The notes: generated by a model from the sequence alone, not told the origin. A DNA stretch of 64,000 nucleotides from Jatrophihabitans sp. (GCA_036389035.1 DASVQQ010000012.1:62001-126000); one strand, 5' to 3'; counted from the first letter of the stretch, positions 16,457 to 25,556 are shown. Translations and numbers: made by a program.

Positions 16457-17230
16457 ATGACCGCGCCAGCCCCAGATCAGTCCCGGACCCAGCTCGACGC
16501 GGCCTTCGGCGTCGACATCGGCGGCAGTGGCATCAAGGGCGCCGTAGTTGACACGCTGACCGGCCAGTTGAGAACGCAGCGGGTACGGATTCCGACCCCC
16601 AAGCCCTCCACTCCCGACAACGTCGCCGAGGTGGTGGTGCAGCTGGTCACCAGGGCCAACTGGACGGGCCCGGTGGGGGCCACCTTCCCGGCCGTGATCA
16701 AGAACGGCGTGGCCAGGTCCGCGGCCAATGTCGATCCGTCCTGGATCGGCACCGACGTCGACGCGGTGTTCTCCAAGGCCACCGGCCTGGAGGTCACCGT
16801 GCTCAACGACGCCGACGCGGCCGGGCTGGCCGAGGTGCGCTTCGGCGCGGCCAAGGGCGTGTCGGGCGTGGTGATCCTGCTGACCTTCGGCACCGGCATC
16901 GGCAGCGGCATCTTCCTCAACGGCCAGCTGGTGCCCAACTCCGAACTCGGGCACCTCGAACTCGAGGGCCACGACGCGGAGTCGCGCGCGGCGGCCTCGG
17001 TCAAGGACAAGCAGAAGATGTCCTACAAGCAATGGGCCAAGCGCGTGCAGGCTTACATGTCCCACGTCGAGAAGCTGTTCTCACCCGACTTGTTCATCGT
17101 CGGCGGCGGGGTCAGCAAGGACGCCGACCGGTGGGTGCCGCTGCTGAAGTTGCAGACGCCGGTGCGGCCGGCGCAGTTGCTCAACAACGCCGGCATCGTA
17201 GGCGCCGCGATGGCGGCTGCCGAGCGCTGA
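16457..17230 (+). CDS. ppgK: Polyphosphate glucokinase
   Basis: ROK-type sugar kinase of 257 residues that phosphorylates glucose with polyphosphate or ATP, an actinobacterial speciality. The phosphate-binding FGVDIGGSGIKG is near residue 18, followed by the catalytic-region NDADAAGLAEVRFG and LLTFGTGIGSGIF, then GHLELEGHDAESRAA and a C-terminal FIVGGGVSKD. GGAGG lies 4 nt before the ATG. The gene sits between suhB and sigA, the order found in mycobacteria and streptomycetes. Polyphosphate use is inferred from the family and context. Confidence 0.94.
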   Translation: MTAPAPDQSRTQLDAAFGVDIGGSGIKGAVVDTLTGQLRTQRVRIPTPKPSTPDNVAEVVVQLVTRANWTGPVGATFPAVIKNGVARSAANVDPSWIGTDVDAVFSKATGLEVTVLNDADAAGLAEVRFGAAKGVSGVVILLTFGTGIGSGIFLNGQLVPNSELGHLELEGHDAESRAAASVKDKQKMSYKQWAKRVQAYMSHVEKLFSPDLFIVGGGVSKDADRWVPLLKLQTPVRPAQLLNNAGIVGAAMAAAER

Positions 17231-17246
17231 ATCCGCCCGCTCTGGC

Positions 17247-17252
17247 TACAAT
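17247..17252 (+). promoter_or_regulatory. Extended -10 promoter upstream of sigA
   Basis: The sequence TGGCTACAAT carries a TG extension and TACAAT hexamer about 155 nt before the sigA GTG and just after the ppgK stop. A second TGTAAT-like hexamer occurs at 17381-17386. The long leader between them contains no open frame that I would call. Confidence 0.4.
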
Positions 17253-17406
17253 GGAGCGCGCAAGGGCGTGGCACCAACGAAGGCATCGACATTCCGCAGT
17301 GGATTCGATGAACCCCGGCGGCCGGCTGACCCCACCTGCCTCCCCGCACCGCGGGCCAGTTAGTGCCTGCCCAGACAAGGTGTAATCGCTGTATGAAAGG
17401 TCGTAC

Positions 17407-18702
17407 GTGGTTTCCAGCGAAACTTCCGAGCAGCCGCAGGTCAGTGCCGCTGCGACGGCGAGCCGCGCGGTGACGAAAGCCGTCGCCGCACCGGCCAAGA
17501 AGGCGCCCGCCAAGAAGGCCCCCGCCAAGAAGGCGGCGGCGAAGAAGGCGGCCGACAAGGGCACGCCCTCCCCCGCTGCCGACGCCGGGGTAGTCGATCC
17601 GGCGGTCGAGGTCGAGCCGAGCGACATACCTCCCGACGCCGAGCTCGAAGAGATCCCGATCGACGTCGAGGCTGACGCCGAGGAGACTCCCGAGCCGCCT
17701 GAGGCCGAGTCCTCGGAGTTCACCTGGGACGAGGAGGAGTCCGAGGCGTTGCGGCAGGCCCGCAAGGACGCCGAGATGACCGCCTCGGCTGACTCGGTGC
17801 GCGCCTACCTCAAGCAGATCGGCAAGGTCGCGCTGCTCAACGCCGAGGAGGAGGTCGATCTCGCCAAGCGGATCGAGGCCGGCCTGTACGCCTCGGAGCG
17901 GCTGCGCCAGCTCGAGATCGCCGGCGACAAGCTGCCGTTGCAGCAGCGCCGGGATCTGAACTGGATCGTGCGGGACGGCGAGCGCGCCAAGAACCACCTG
18001 CTCGAGGCCAACCTGCGGCTGGTGGTGTCGCTGGCCAAGCGCTACACCGGACGCGGAATGGCCTTCCTGGATCTCATCCAAGAAGGCAACCTGGGCCTGA
18101 TCCGCGCGGTCGAGAAGTTCGACTACACCAAGGGCTACAAGTTCTCCACCTACGCCACCTGGTGGATCCGGCAGGCGATCACCCGGGCGATGGCAGACCA
18201 GGCCCGCACGATCCGGATCCCGGTGCACATGGTCGAGGTGATCAACAAGCTCGGCCGGATCCAGCGCGAGCTGCTGCAGGACCTGGGCCGCGAGCCGACG
18301 CCTGAAGAGCTCGCCAAGGAAATGGACATCACCCCGGACAAGGTGCTGGAGATCCAGCAGTACGCCCGGGAGCCGATCTCGCTCGACCAGACCATCGGCG
18401 ACGAGGGCGACAGCCAGCTCGGTGACTTCATCGAGGACTCCGAGGCCGTGGTGGCGGTGGACGCGGTGTCGTTCACGCTGCTGCAGGACCAGCTGCAGTC
18501 GGTGCTGCACACCCTGTCCGAGCGTGAGGCCGGCGTGGTCAAGCTCCGGTTCGGGCTCACCGACGGCCAGCCCCGCACCCTGGACGAGATCGGCCAGGTC
18601 TACGGCGTGACCCGCGAGCGGATCCGCCAGATCGAGTCCAAGACGATGTCGAAGCTGCGCCACCCGTCCCGGTCCCAGGTGCTGCGCGACTACCTGGACT
18701 GA
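17407..18702 (+). CDS. sigA: Principal RNA polymerase sigma factor SigA/HrdB
   Basis: Primary sigma-70 factor of 431 residues. The N-terminus has an AKK-rich basic repeat (residues about 27-52) typical of actinobacterial HrdB/SigA, followed by an acidic stretch. Region 1.2 begins at about residue 123 ([15 protein letters not shown]). Region 2 contains [20 protein letters not shown] and [16 protein letters not shown]. Region 3 follows, and region 4 has the helix-turn-helix [26 protein letters not shown] lies 6 nt before the GTG. Its product should recognise the TTGACA/TANNNT promoters noted elsewhere in this window. Confidence 0.97.
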   Translation: MVSSETSEQPQVSAAATASRAVTKAVAAPAKKAPAKKAPAKKAAAKKAADKGTPSPAADAGVVDPAVEVEPSDIPPDAELEEIPIDVEADAEETPEPPEAESSEFTWDEEESEALRQARKDAEMTASADSVRAYLKQIGKVALLNAEEEVDLAKRIEAGLYASERLRQLEIAGDKLPLQQRRDLNWIVRDGERAKNHLLEANLRLVVSLAKRYTGRGMAFLDLIQEGNLGLIRAVEKFDYTKGYKFSTYATWWIRQAITRAMADQARTIRIPVHMVEVINKLGRIQRELLQDLGREPTPEELAKEMDITPDKVLEIQQYAREPISLDQTIGDEGDSQLGDFIEDSEAVVAVDAVSFTLLQDQLQSVLHTLSEREAGVVKLRFGLTDGQPRTLDEIGQVYGVTRERIRQIESKTMSKLRHPSRSQVLRDYLD

Positions 18703-18912
18703 GTTCTCAACCCGAACTCCTCAGCGCGGCCGCCACCCGATGTGAGATCGAACAGGGTGACAGGCGTTCTGCGCCGGATCACACAGTTCCTTTACCTGGA
18801 CCTAGCAGTCCTACCACTGGGCAGTGGCAGCCCCAGGCGGTGAAACTGGACGCCGGAGAGCGCCCCGGGGTACTTTCGCTTGAGCTCCATCACATACTCA
18901 AAGGGGATACAT

Positions 18913-20526
18913 GTGATACGTCACCGTTTGTCCGCCCGAAAGGGCGCAGTCGCGCTCGTGTCGGGCGGCGTGCTCCTCCTCGCCGGCCTGGCGACCATGC
19001 CGGCAAACGCCGCTCCCGTCCAGTCGGGTTGCGACGCGCGCACCAACAACACCTACGAGAAGCTTCTCGAGTGCGTCCGGCTCGAGGGCGTCCGCGAGCA
19101 CCAGGCCGCACTGCAGGCCATCGCCGACGCCAATGGCGGCACCCGGGCCGAGGGCACTCCCGGCTACACGGCCAGCGTCGACTACGTCCTGGGCGTGCTC
19201 GCCGCGGCCGGCTGGGACGCCGCGAAGGTGCCGTTCAACTACCAGGCCACCGACACCCTGCTGCAGCAGCTCACGCCTGTGAACGCGACCTACCCGACCG
19301 GTGGCTTCACCGGCACCGGCGAGGGCGACGTCACCGGCAACGTCATCCCGGTCGACATCAACCTCACCGGAGACCGCGCCAGCACCAGCGGCTGCGAGGC
19401 CAGCGACTTCGCCGGGATTGACTTCTCCGGCGCGAACGACATCGCGCTCATCCAGCGCGGCGGCTGCAACTACTCCTTCAAGGCGATCAACGCCGAAGCT
19501 GCCGGCGCAGAGGCCGTCATCGTCTTCAACCAGGGCGACACCGTGGGCGCGGGTGACCGCTTCGGCCTGGTCATCGGCACCCTCGGCGGTCAGAACGTCG
19601 TCGACATCCCGGTCGTCGGAGCCACCTTCGAGCAGGGCCAGGCGCTGGCCGCCGCCGGCTCGACCGCTCGGGTGAAGGTCGACTTCGTGACCAAGACCTC
19701 CTACAACGTCATCGCCGAGCTCGCGGGCCGCAACGACGACAACGTCGTGATGGCCGGCGCTCACCTCGACTCGGTTCCGGCCGGTCCTGGCATCAACGAC
19801 AACGGCAGCGGCTCCGCGGCGCTGCTCGAGATCGCCCAGGTGACGTCCAAGCTCCGTCCCGAGAACACCATCCGCTTCGCGTGGTGGGGTGCTGAGGAAG
19901 AGGGCCTGCTCGGCTCGACGGCATGGGTCGAGGACCAGTCCCAGGAAGAGCTGGACCGGATCGCGCTGTACCTCAACTTCGACATGATCGGCTCGCCGAA
20001 CTACATCTTCATGGTGTACGACGCCAACGAGTCGAGCTTCGAGGCGCCGGCCGGCGTGACGATCCCCGAGGGTTCAGAGGCGATCGAGAGGGTCTTCGAG
20101 TCCTTCTACACGCTGCGTGGCGAGCCCTATGACGACTCGCAGTTCAGCGGTCGCAGCGACTACCAGGCCTTCATCAACAACGGGATCCCCTCCAGCGGGC
20201 TCTTCACCGGGGCCGAGGTCCGCAAGACCGAGGAGCAGGAAGCCATCTGGGGCGGCACCGCGGGTGAGCAGTTCGACCCGTGCTACCACCTGGCCTGCGA
20301 CACCTACGCCAACAACAGCGACCACGCTCTCGAGGTCAACTCTGACGCGGTCGCGTTCGCGGTCCTGACGTTCGCGTACTCCACCGAGACCGTCAACGGC
20401 GTCGTCGGCAAGAAGATCCCCGGCAACTTCACCATCCCGGCGCCGGCCGGACCCGAGCACACCTTCGGCGGCCCGCTCGGCGGCGACAGTGTGCACGACC
20501 ACGACCACGGAAACCTGCCTTCCTAG
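18913..20526 (+). CDS. Secreted M28 family aminopeptidase with PA domain
   Basis: Exported zinc aminopeptidase of 537 residues resembling Streptomyces griseus aminopeptidase. A signal peptide (basic start, VALVSGGVLLLAGLATMPANA) is followed by a short Cys-containing segment, a PA domain (about residues 125-250, with DIALIQRGGCNYSFKAINAE) and the M28 catalytic domain. Zinc ligands and catalytic residues are visible in GAHLDSVPAGPGINDNGSG, WGAEEEGLLGS, LNFDMIGSPN and CYHLACD. I chose the GTG at 18913 because AAGGGG lies 7 nt upstream; the TTG 33 nt earlier gives no sensible signal peptide. A strong hairpin follows the stop. The His/Asp-rich C-terminal tail may bind metal. Confidence 0.93.
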   Translation: MIRHRLSARKGAVALVSGGVLLLAGLATMPANAAPVQSGCDARTNNTYEKLLECVRLEGVREHQAALQAIADANGGTRAEGTPGYTASVDYVLGVLAAAGWDAAKVPFNYQATDTLLQQLTPVNATYPTGGFTGTGEGDVTGNVIPVDINLTGDRASTSGCEASDFAGIDFSGANDIALIQRGGCNYSFKAINAEAAGAEAVIVFNQGDTVGAGDRFGLVIGTLGGQNVVDIPVVGATFEQGQALAAAGSTARVKVDFVTKTSYNVIAELAGRNDDNVVMAGAHLDSVPAGPGINDNGSGSAALLEIAQVTSKLRPENTIRFAWWGAEEEGLLGSTAWVEDQSQEELDRIALYLNFDMIGSPNYIFMVYDANESSFEAPAGVTIPEGSEAIERVFESFYTLRGEPYDDSQFSGRSDYQAFINNGIPSSGLFTGAEVRKTEEQEAIWGGTAGEQFDPCYHLACDTYANNSDHALEVNSDAVAFAVLTFAYSTETVNGVVGKKIPGNFTIPAPAGPEHTFGGPLGGDSVHDHDHGNLPS

Positions 20527-20539
20527 TCAGCTTCCGGCA

Positions 20540-20571
20540 GCGCCCCTCGTCACCTCGGTGACGGGGGGCGC
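20540..20571. terminator. Bidirectional hairpin terminator after the M28 gene
   Basis: A 15 bp stem (20540-20554 with 20557-20571, one G-U pair) is followed by TTGTCGTTG. It lies between convergent genes and overlaps the last codons of the DUF998 gene. Confidence 0.75.
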
Positions 20572-21164
20572 TTGTCGTTGCGCCCCCGAGCGCCTGGGAG
20601 TCGGGGTGTCACCTGACGGCGCCGAGACCTGCCTCGAACCACCTGGACGCTGAGTGCCGCGACGAGCGGCCACAGTGCCTCAGCCCCGGCCAGCACGCGC
20701 TCGCTGAGGCCGAGCAGGGCGCCGCCCCGGAGTTCGAACGCGAGCCAGCCGAGAAGCGCCACCAGCGCCAGGGCGCCGAGCCGAGCTGTCCGGCGGCCCG
20801 GCAGGTCCGAAGCGGCAGGCCACAATGCCAACGCCACAAAGGCAATCGCCGCCGCCGGCAAGTGGCCGGCCGACGGTTGCGGCAACGCGGCGACCATGAT
20901 CGTGGCAGCGCCGCCCAGCGCGAGCAGGGCACGGGCGCGAGCGCCGGCCTCGGGCAGGCCCGCCGCGGTCACCAGGTGGCACCCGCCCAGCACCGCCAGC
21001 GCCGCCGTCATGATCTGACCGGCGCTGCCCTGCTGTGCCGCCAGCGCGCTCAGCGTGTCGTGAAGCGGGGAGTAGCCGTCCGGCCGGTAGGCCTCGGCCC
21101 AGGTCCAGCCGCCGATCAGGGCCACCGGGGCGGCGGTGGCTGACACCACTGCCCATCGGCGCAC
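20550..21164 (-). CDS. DUF998 family membrane protein
   Basis: Multi-helix membrane protein of 204 residues, about six hydrophobic segments, in the DUF998 family (function unknown). Typical features are the N-terminal helix with GGWTWAEAYRPDGYSPLHDTL and LSALAAQQGSAGQIM, followed by paired Ala/Leu-rich helices and a basic Arg/Pro tail. The start is GTG at 21164, with no strong ribosome binding site. Its last codons form one arm of the hairpin that terminates the convergent M28 gene. No neighbour suggests a function. Confidence 0.75.
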   Translation of the reverse strand: MRRWAVVSATAAPVALIGGWTWAEAYRPDGYSPLHDTLSALAAQQGSAGQIMTAALAVLGGCHLVTAAGLPEAGARARALLALGGAATIMVAALPQPSAGHLPAAAIAFVALALWPAASDLPGRRTARLGALALVALLGWLAFELRGGALLGLSERVLAGAEALWPLVAALSVQVVRGRSRRRQVTPRLPGARGRNDKRPPSPR

Positions 21165-21235
21165 AGGGCCGAGTTTGCCAGAAGCCGGCTCTCCTCGATC
21201 CGAGCCGGGCAGTCCGGAGTGGTTATCTCCGGCCG

Positions 21236-21547
21236 CTAGAGGTCCAAGACCAGACGCAGGGCCGCATCGACACGGCGCAGTTCATCGAAGGTGAGTGACC
21301 CCGTCCGGGCGCCGAGGCGGCTCGGATCGACAGCGGCGCTCTGCTCGGCCAGCACTCGGGTGCTGCGCCCGGCGATCTGCACTTCGGGCCGAAAGCTGGC
21401 CGCCCTCGCAGAAGTCGAGGTCGGCGCTACCAACCAGGTGGACAGCGGTACCTGGTCGGACTGAACAACGACGGCATATCGCGAACCATTCTGCTCAGGA
21501 CCCCGAGCATCACGTGGGGCGCGCAGCCGGTACACCTCACCACGCAC
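21236..21547 (-). CDS. MazF/PemK-family toxin
   Basis: Predicted ribonuclease toxin of 103 residues. It opens with RGEVYRLRAPRDA, the MazF-like beta strand usually followed by a Gly/Pro loop, and continues with RYAVVVQSD, TWLVAPTSTSARAASFRPEV and RVLAEQSAAVDPSRLG, which follow the MazF fold order. MazF enzymes cleave single-stranded mRNA at short motifs. The GTG start overlaps the antitoxin stop by 11 nt, a hallmark of a coupled antitoxin-toxin operon. The stop is followed by a spacer before the DUF998 gene. Cleavage specificity cannot be predicted. Confidence 0.85.
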   Translation of the reverse strand: MRGEVYRLRAPRDARGPEQNGSRYAVVVQSDQVPLSTWLVAPTSTSARAASFRPEVQIAGRSTRVLAEQSAAVDPSRLGARTGSLTFDELRRVDAALRLVLDL

Positions 21548-21770
21548 GCAGTGTCTCCATATCGCGAAGCACCTGGACTGCCTCGGCTCGATCCTGCTCG
21601 TCGGCCGCGAGCGCCTCGGCCTCGGCGCGTAGCGACGCGGCTGCTCGCTGCCGAGCCGCCTCGATCAGAGCGGACCGCACGGCGGTCGAGACCGGCGTTC
21701 CGTCCCGGGTCAGAACAGCGAGCGCACGGACGGCGTCTTCGTCCGGGCGGAAGGTGATCGTGTCAGCCAT
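21537..21770 (-). CDS. MazE/RHH-type antitoxin
   Basis: Antitoxin of 77 residues encoded immediately before the MazF-type toxin. The N-terminal TITFRPDEDAVRALAVLTRDG and TPVSTAVRSALIEAARQR look like a ribbon-helix-helix DNA-binding domain; the Ala/Glu-rich C-terminal helix would wrap the toxin. I chose the ATG at 21770 with AGG close upstream; the frame extends to 21854, but that upstream part lacks a ribosome binding site. Just upstream, GTAACAC and GTAAGACAC (21780-21801) form a short direct repeat that could be the operator for autoregulation. Confidence 0.82.
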   Translation of the reverse strand: MADTITFRPDEDAVRALAVLTRDGTPVSTAVRSALIEAARQRAAASLRAEAEALAADEQDRAEAVQVLRDMETLRAW

Positions 21771-21838
21771 CCTGCGACCGTAACACAGAATGTAAGACAC
21801 TCGTAGGTAGCGCGCCGGGCCGGCTCGCCGGGGCCCCA

Positions 21839-21902
21839 CGCCCGACCGGGCCAACGCCCCGACCGGGCCAACGCCCCGACCGGGCCAACGCCCGACTGGG
21901 CC
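21839..21902. repeat. GC-rich 16-17 bp tandem repeat
   Basis: Four copies of a CGCCCCGACCGGGCCAA-type unit (21839-21854, 21855-21871, 21872-21888 and a partial 21889-21902). They lie between the ferritin-like gene and the toxin-antitoxin promoter. Each unit contains CCGACCGGG, so folded forms are possible. Confidence 0.85.
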
Positions 21903-21906
21903 GCGC

Positions 21907-22338
21907 TCAGCGCTGAACCAGCGCCAGGTAGTCCAGTTGCTGCTGCTTGCGCATCAGCACATGCTCGATCAGATGCTCCAGTGCCTCGCTGCGCGGCTCC
22001 TGGCCGGTGCTGGGGATCACAGCATGCAGGGCGGCCATCACCTGCTCCTCGCGCTCGATGAACTCCCGCAGCGCTGTCTCGGCGTCAGTGCTGGGCAACG
22101 GCGGCACCTCCATCGGGGCCAACTGCCCGCCGACGGCCGTGAGTTTCTCAACCAGCAGCTGAGCATCGGCCACCTCTGCCACCGCGAAGGCCTGAAGGCG
22201 CTCCTTCAGGCCGATCGACAGCGGGCCCTGCAAGTTGCCGGCGAGCACGGTCAGGCTCACCAATGACCCGAGCTGCTGGGATGCCGCTATCGCCAGTTGC
22301 TTCTGAACAGTCTCGACGTCCATCACGTCATCGCCCAT
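21907..22338 (-). CDS. Ferritin-like domain protein
   Basis: All-helical protein of 143 residues with the look of a four-helix ferritin/bacterioferritin-like fold: SLVSLTVLAGNLQGPLSIGL, then LQAFAVAEVADAQLLVEKLTAVGG, a Pro linker, ALREFIEREEQVMAALHAVI and LEHLIEHVLMRKQQQLDYL. The typical metal-ligand pattern (Glu and an E-x-x-H pair) is only partly present, with E-H in LEHLIEH, so iron oxidation is doubtful. The start is TTG or ATG near 22338. It is followed by a tandem repeat and then the toxin-antitoxin pair. The function remains open. Confidence 0.6.
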   Translation of the reverse strand: MGDDVMDVETVQKQLAIAASQQLGSLVSLTVLAGNLQGPLSIGLKERLQAFAVAEVADAQLLVEKLTAVGGQLAPMEVPPLPSTDAETALREFIEREEQVMAALHAVIPSTGQEPRSEALEHLIEHVLMRKQQQLDYLALVQR

Positions 22339-22472
22339 GGCCAGTTCCCCTTAATTCTGAAGCTTGCCGGCTGACGCGGCAGCTAGCCCGGCGTTGCGCG
22401 CTCAACACCTGCGGGCTGTCCTTCCACGACTACCAGCCCTGGCCGCGCGATACAAACCTGCACCCACAGCGC

Positions 22473-22513
22473 ACAGCCGGGCACCGCCGCTGGTTGCGGC
22501 GATGCCCGGCTGT
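22473..22513. terminator. Strong hairpin downstream of the secreted phosphoesterase gene
   Basis: An 18 bp stem with one mismatch (22473-22490 with 22496-22513) and a 5 nt loop. It lies about 70 nt after the stop of the minus-strand gene ending at 22582, so it most likely ends that transcript. Confidence 0.65.
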
Positions 22514-22581
22514 CGCGTCACTTGGTCCCTGCCGGCAGCGGAGCCGACCTGCTCACCGCTGCCAGGGCGTGGGATCGACGA

Positions 22582-24876
22582 TCACCGGCAGGTGATCTTG
22601 GCGGTGTCCCGGTAGGAGCCGACCGCGGAGACGAAGGTGACGTCGGCGCTGTCCGGGTGCAGGGTCAGCCGGGCATAGCCGTGGGAGGTGTTGTCCTTGG
22701 CGGCAGTGGTCGAGCGGCCGGTGACCGCGTAGTGGTTCTTGCCTCCCTGACCCGAGACGATCTGGACGATCCCGCGGGCGTCGTCGCGGACCCCGGACGG
22801 GTTCAGCGGGTAGAACCGCTCGTAGTCGTGATCGTGACCGGACAGGATCACCTCAGCCCCGGCGTTGTAGAGAGCCTGGACGAACGGCGCCATCGACGAG
22901 TGGTCGCCGTGGGTGCCGCTCGACCAGCGGGGCTTGTGGAACAGCGCCCCGACGCACTTGTTCGGATGAGCGGCCAGATCGGCCTTCAACCACGCCACCT
23001 GCGCTCCGCCGGCGGTGATGTCGCGCTCGGAGTTGAGGGCGACGAAGTGCCATGCGCCCACGTCGAAGGAGTAGTAGCCCTTGGTCCGGTCACCGGCCAG
23101 CGCCCCGAAGTAGTCGTAGTACCCGGCAGCGCCGGAGGTCTGGTACTCGTGGTTGCCGGGAACCGGCTTGGTCTTGGACTTCAACGGGCCCCAGGACTTG
23201 TCGTAGACCTCCAGGAAGGCCGACAGCGCGCCTGACTCGTACTGGAGGTCACCCAGGGCCAGCACCTTGGAGACGGCCGTGTCACTGATGATCTTGTCGG
23301 CCACCGCCTTGTGCTGGCAGCCGGACCCCACGGTGTACCCCGGCGCGCAGGCGATGTCACCCACCGCGGCGATCACCGGTGAGGTGGTCGGCGCGGTGCT
23401 GGTCGGCGTCGGGCTGGTGGGCGCGGTGCTGGTCGGCGCCGGGCTGGTGGGCGCGGTGCCGTATTCGAGCACCAGCTGCGGCGGGTTGGCGGCTTCCCGG
23501 CTGTCGAAGTACCGGGTCGCGGTGGCGCCGGTGGTCACACCGAAGGACCTGACACCGCCGCGCACGGCGCTGGTCACGTCGGCCACCGTCCACTGTCCGG
23601 CCGTCAGCGTGCCGGTGGTGCCGACCTGGGCGCCCAGCGCCGGCCGGTTGGCCCAGGTCATGGTCCGCTCGTCCCAGGTGGCCGACGTGCTGAACACCTT
23701 GGACCGGGTGATTCCGCTGGAGCGCGAGAACAACCGCAGGGTGGCCTTGGTGACGGTGGCCGTGGGCGCTGCGAACCGGAGGTAGGACACCGCGGTCGCC
23801 GTGCTGGTCGCGTTCTGCTGCAACGTGGTGGCCAGGCCGTAGTTGGCGCCGGTCGTGTTGGACTTGACGTAGGTGTCGGCGGCCGAGGTCAGGGTGGCCC
23901 CGGTGGCGTCCGGGATCACCACCGGAGGGTTGTAGGCGCTGGCCATCGCGTCGGTGTAGGCCTGGCTGAACTGGACGGTCGACTCGACACCGGTCCCCTC
24001 GCCCCACTCGTTCCAGCTGGTCATCAGCTGCCACTGGGCGCCGGACTTCACCTGCTCGGCAAGCGCGGCCTTGAAGGTGGCCAGGTCGCGGACCAGCCGG
24101 GGCGCGGCCTCGTCGAACCGCCAGAAGCCTGGCGCGACGTTCGAGGACCACGGCAACACGTTCTGGATCGTCGATGCCGGCCCGTACTGGTGCCAGGAGT
24201 CGGGCTGCACGGCGCAGGTCCGGTAGCCGTGCATCACCTTCATGTTCAAGTAGAAGCGGCCCTGGTTGGCCGCGGCCCAACGCGCGGTCACGTCACAGGT
24301 GGTGTCATCGGCGTTGTAGACGAACAGCACCGGCTTGCCGCCCACCCGCTGCCACGACGGGCTGACGGCGGCCTTGGCGGCCAGGTAGCCCAGATCTGAC
24401 TCGAGCTGAGCGGCGCTGGGATTGCCGAACCCTTCCTTCTCGTAGTACGGCATCACCTTGAACCCCTGTGCGGCGGCGGTGTCCAGCAGCAGCGGCAGCC
24501 GCTTGTCGGTGGCGGTGGCCTGCCCCCACCAGGAAGAGATGAAGGCGTTCAACCCGGCGGCTTTGGCCTGGCGCACCTGGGTGCTCACCACGGCCGGGTC
24601 GCTGCTGTCGTACTTGCCGACGGTCGGGGTGTACTGGGACCGCCAGTGCTCGGTCTCGGGGAACCATCCGTAGTAGAAAGCCGCCCGGATGGGCGCCTCG
24701 GCGGCTGCCGCCGGAGCGGTTTGGTTCGGACCGACCACCACCAGGCCGGTCACCATCAGTGCTGATAGCAACGCGGACAGCGCTGGCAGCCGACGCAGGC
24801 GGGCAAGATTCGGTCGATAGCGTTCGGATGAGTTCGCTTTCGATGATTTAGCTGTGTTTGGCTGACTATTCAGCAT
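22582..24876 (-). CDS. Secreted GH99-like / DNRLRE / metallophosphatase fusion protein
   Basis: Exported protein of 764 residues with three modules. A long basic N-region and signal helix (LPALSALLSALMVTGLVVVG) lead to a GH99-like domain (about 65-315: AAFYYGWFPETEHW, NAFISSWWGQA, LMTSWNEWGEGTGVEST). A DNRLRE/CBM96-like beta domain follows (about 330-475: ADTYVKSNTTGANYG, SYLRFAAP, RPALGAQVGTTGTLTAGQW). After a Thr/Pro/Ser repeat linker comes a calcineurin-type phosphatase domain (about 505-764) with GDIAC, GDLQYESG, GNHEY and GHDHDYERF metal motifs. I chose the ATG at 24876 because GGAG lies 6 nt upstream. It may trim and dephosphorylate surface or environmental glycans; that role is inference. 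Confidence 0.85.
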   Translation of the reverse strand: MLNSQPNTAKSSKANSSERYRPNLARLRRLPALSALLSALMVTGLVVVGPNQTAPAAAAEAPIRAAFYYGWFPETEHWRSQYTPTVGKYDSSDPAVVSTQVRQAKAAGLNAFISSWWGQATATDKRLPLLLDTAAAQGFKVMPYYEKEGFGNPSAAQLESDLGYLAAKAAVSPSWQRVGGKPVLFVYNADDTTCDVTARWAAANQGRFYLNMKVMHGYRTCAVQPDSWHQYGPASTIQNVLPWSSNVAPGFWRFDEAAPRLVRDLATFKAALAEQVKSGAQWQLMTSWNEWGEGTGVESTVQFSQAYTDAMASAYNPPVVIPDATGATLTSAADTYVKSNTTGANYGLATTLQQNATSTATAVSYLRFAAPTATVTKATLRLFSRSSGITRSKVFSTSATWDERTMTWANRPALGAQVGTTGTLTAGQWTVADVTSAVRGGVRSFGVTTGATATRYFDSREAANPPQLVLEYGTAPTSPAPTSTAPTSPTPTSTAPTTSPVIAAVGDIACAPGYTVGSGCQHKAVADKIISDTAVSKVLALGDLQYESGALSAFLEVYDKSWGPLKSKTKPVPGNHEYQTSGAAGYYDYFGALAGDRTKGYYSFDVGAWHFVALNSERDITAGGAQVAWLKADLAAHPNKCVGALFHKPRWSSGTHGDHSSMAPFVQALYNAGAEVILSGHDHDYERFYPLNPSGVRDDARGIVQIVSGQGGKNHYAVTGRSTTAAKDNTSHGYARLTLHPDSADVTFVSAVGSYRDTAKITCR

Positions 24877-25072
24877 CACGCACTCCGTCAATCGGGATTG
24901 GGGTAAGACGGTTTCCCATCGGCGAGGCCGCTTGGTTAATGAGCCGTCTGATTACTTAGAGTGACGGAAAGGTAATGAATGTCAACCGAACCGCGCCGTG
25001 CGGACGAGATCCGTGCACGCCGGGTGAGCGCATGATGAACAGGAGACGGCGGCAACCTAGAAAGGGCGCGGC

Positions 25073-25498
25073 ATGCGGGATCCGGCTGACCTGGAACGGT
25101 TCGTGGTGGCACAGGACGCCGGCGGGACCTACTCCCGCGCGGTCGCCGAACTGCGCCGCGGCCAGAAGACCAGCCATTGGATGTGGTTCGTATTTCCACA
25201 GATCGCCGGCCTGGGGCAGAGCGTGACGTCCAGGACGTACGCGATCAGCTCGCTGTCAGAGGCGCGAGCCTACCTTCGGCACCCGGTGCTCGGACCCCGG
25301 CTTCTCGAGTGCGCCGGCATTCTGGCGCGCCGGCATGACCACAGCGCGCAGCAGATCTTCGGGGTCATCGACGCGCGCAAGCTGCACTCGTCAATGACGC
25401 TGTTCGCACGAGCGGCGCCTGAGGAGACCGTCTTCACGCAGGTGCTGGACCAGTACTTCGACGGCGTGCCGGACCCGGCCACCGACCAACGTGTCTAG
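25073..25498 (+). CDS. DUF1810 family protein
   Basis: Cytoplasmic protein of 141 residues in the DUF1810 family. The signature stretches are DPADLERFVVAQD near the N-terminus, ELRRGQKTSHWMWFVFPQI, then SLSEARAYLRHPVLGPRL and GVIDARKLHSSMTLFARA. The family is widespread, and I know of no settled activity for it. The start ATG has GGGCG rather than a clear Shine-Dalgarno sequence ahead of it. A perfect 20 bp inverted repeat lies 58 nt after the stop and probably terminates this gene as well as the convergent peptide gene. Confidence 0.87.
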   Translation: MRDPADLERFVVAQDAGGTYSRAVAELRRGQKTSHWMWFVFPQIAGLGQSVTSRTYAISSLSEARAYLRHPVLGPRLLECAGILARRHDHSAQQIFGVIDARKLHSSMTLFARAAPEETVFTQVLDQYFDGVPDPATDQRV

Positions 25499-25556
25499 CG
25501 CACGGACGGCCGAGGCGATGCGTGCGACCAGCAGCAATTCTGCTCAGGGACAGGAT

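Noticed and set aside
21839..21902. Tandem repeat considered as a CRISPR array
   Set aside because: The units are 16-17 bp directly adjacent with no spacers, and no cas genes are present.
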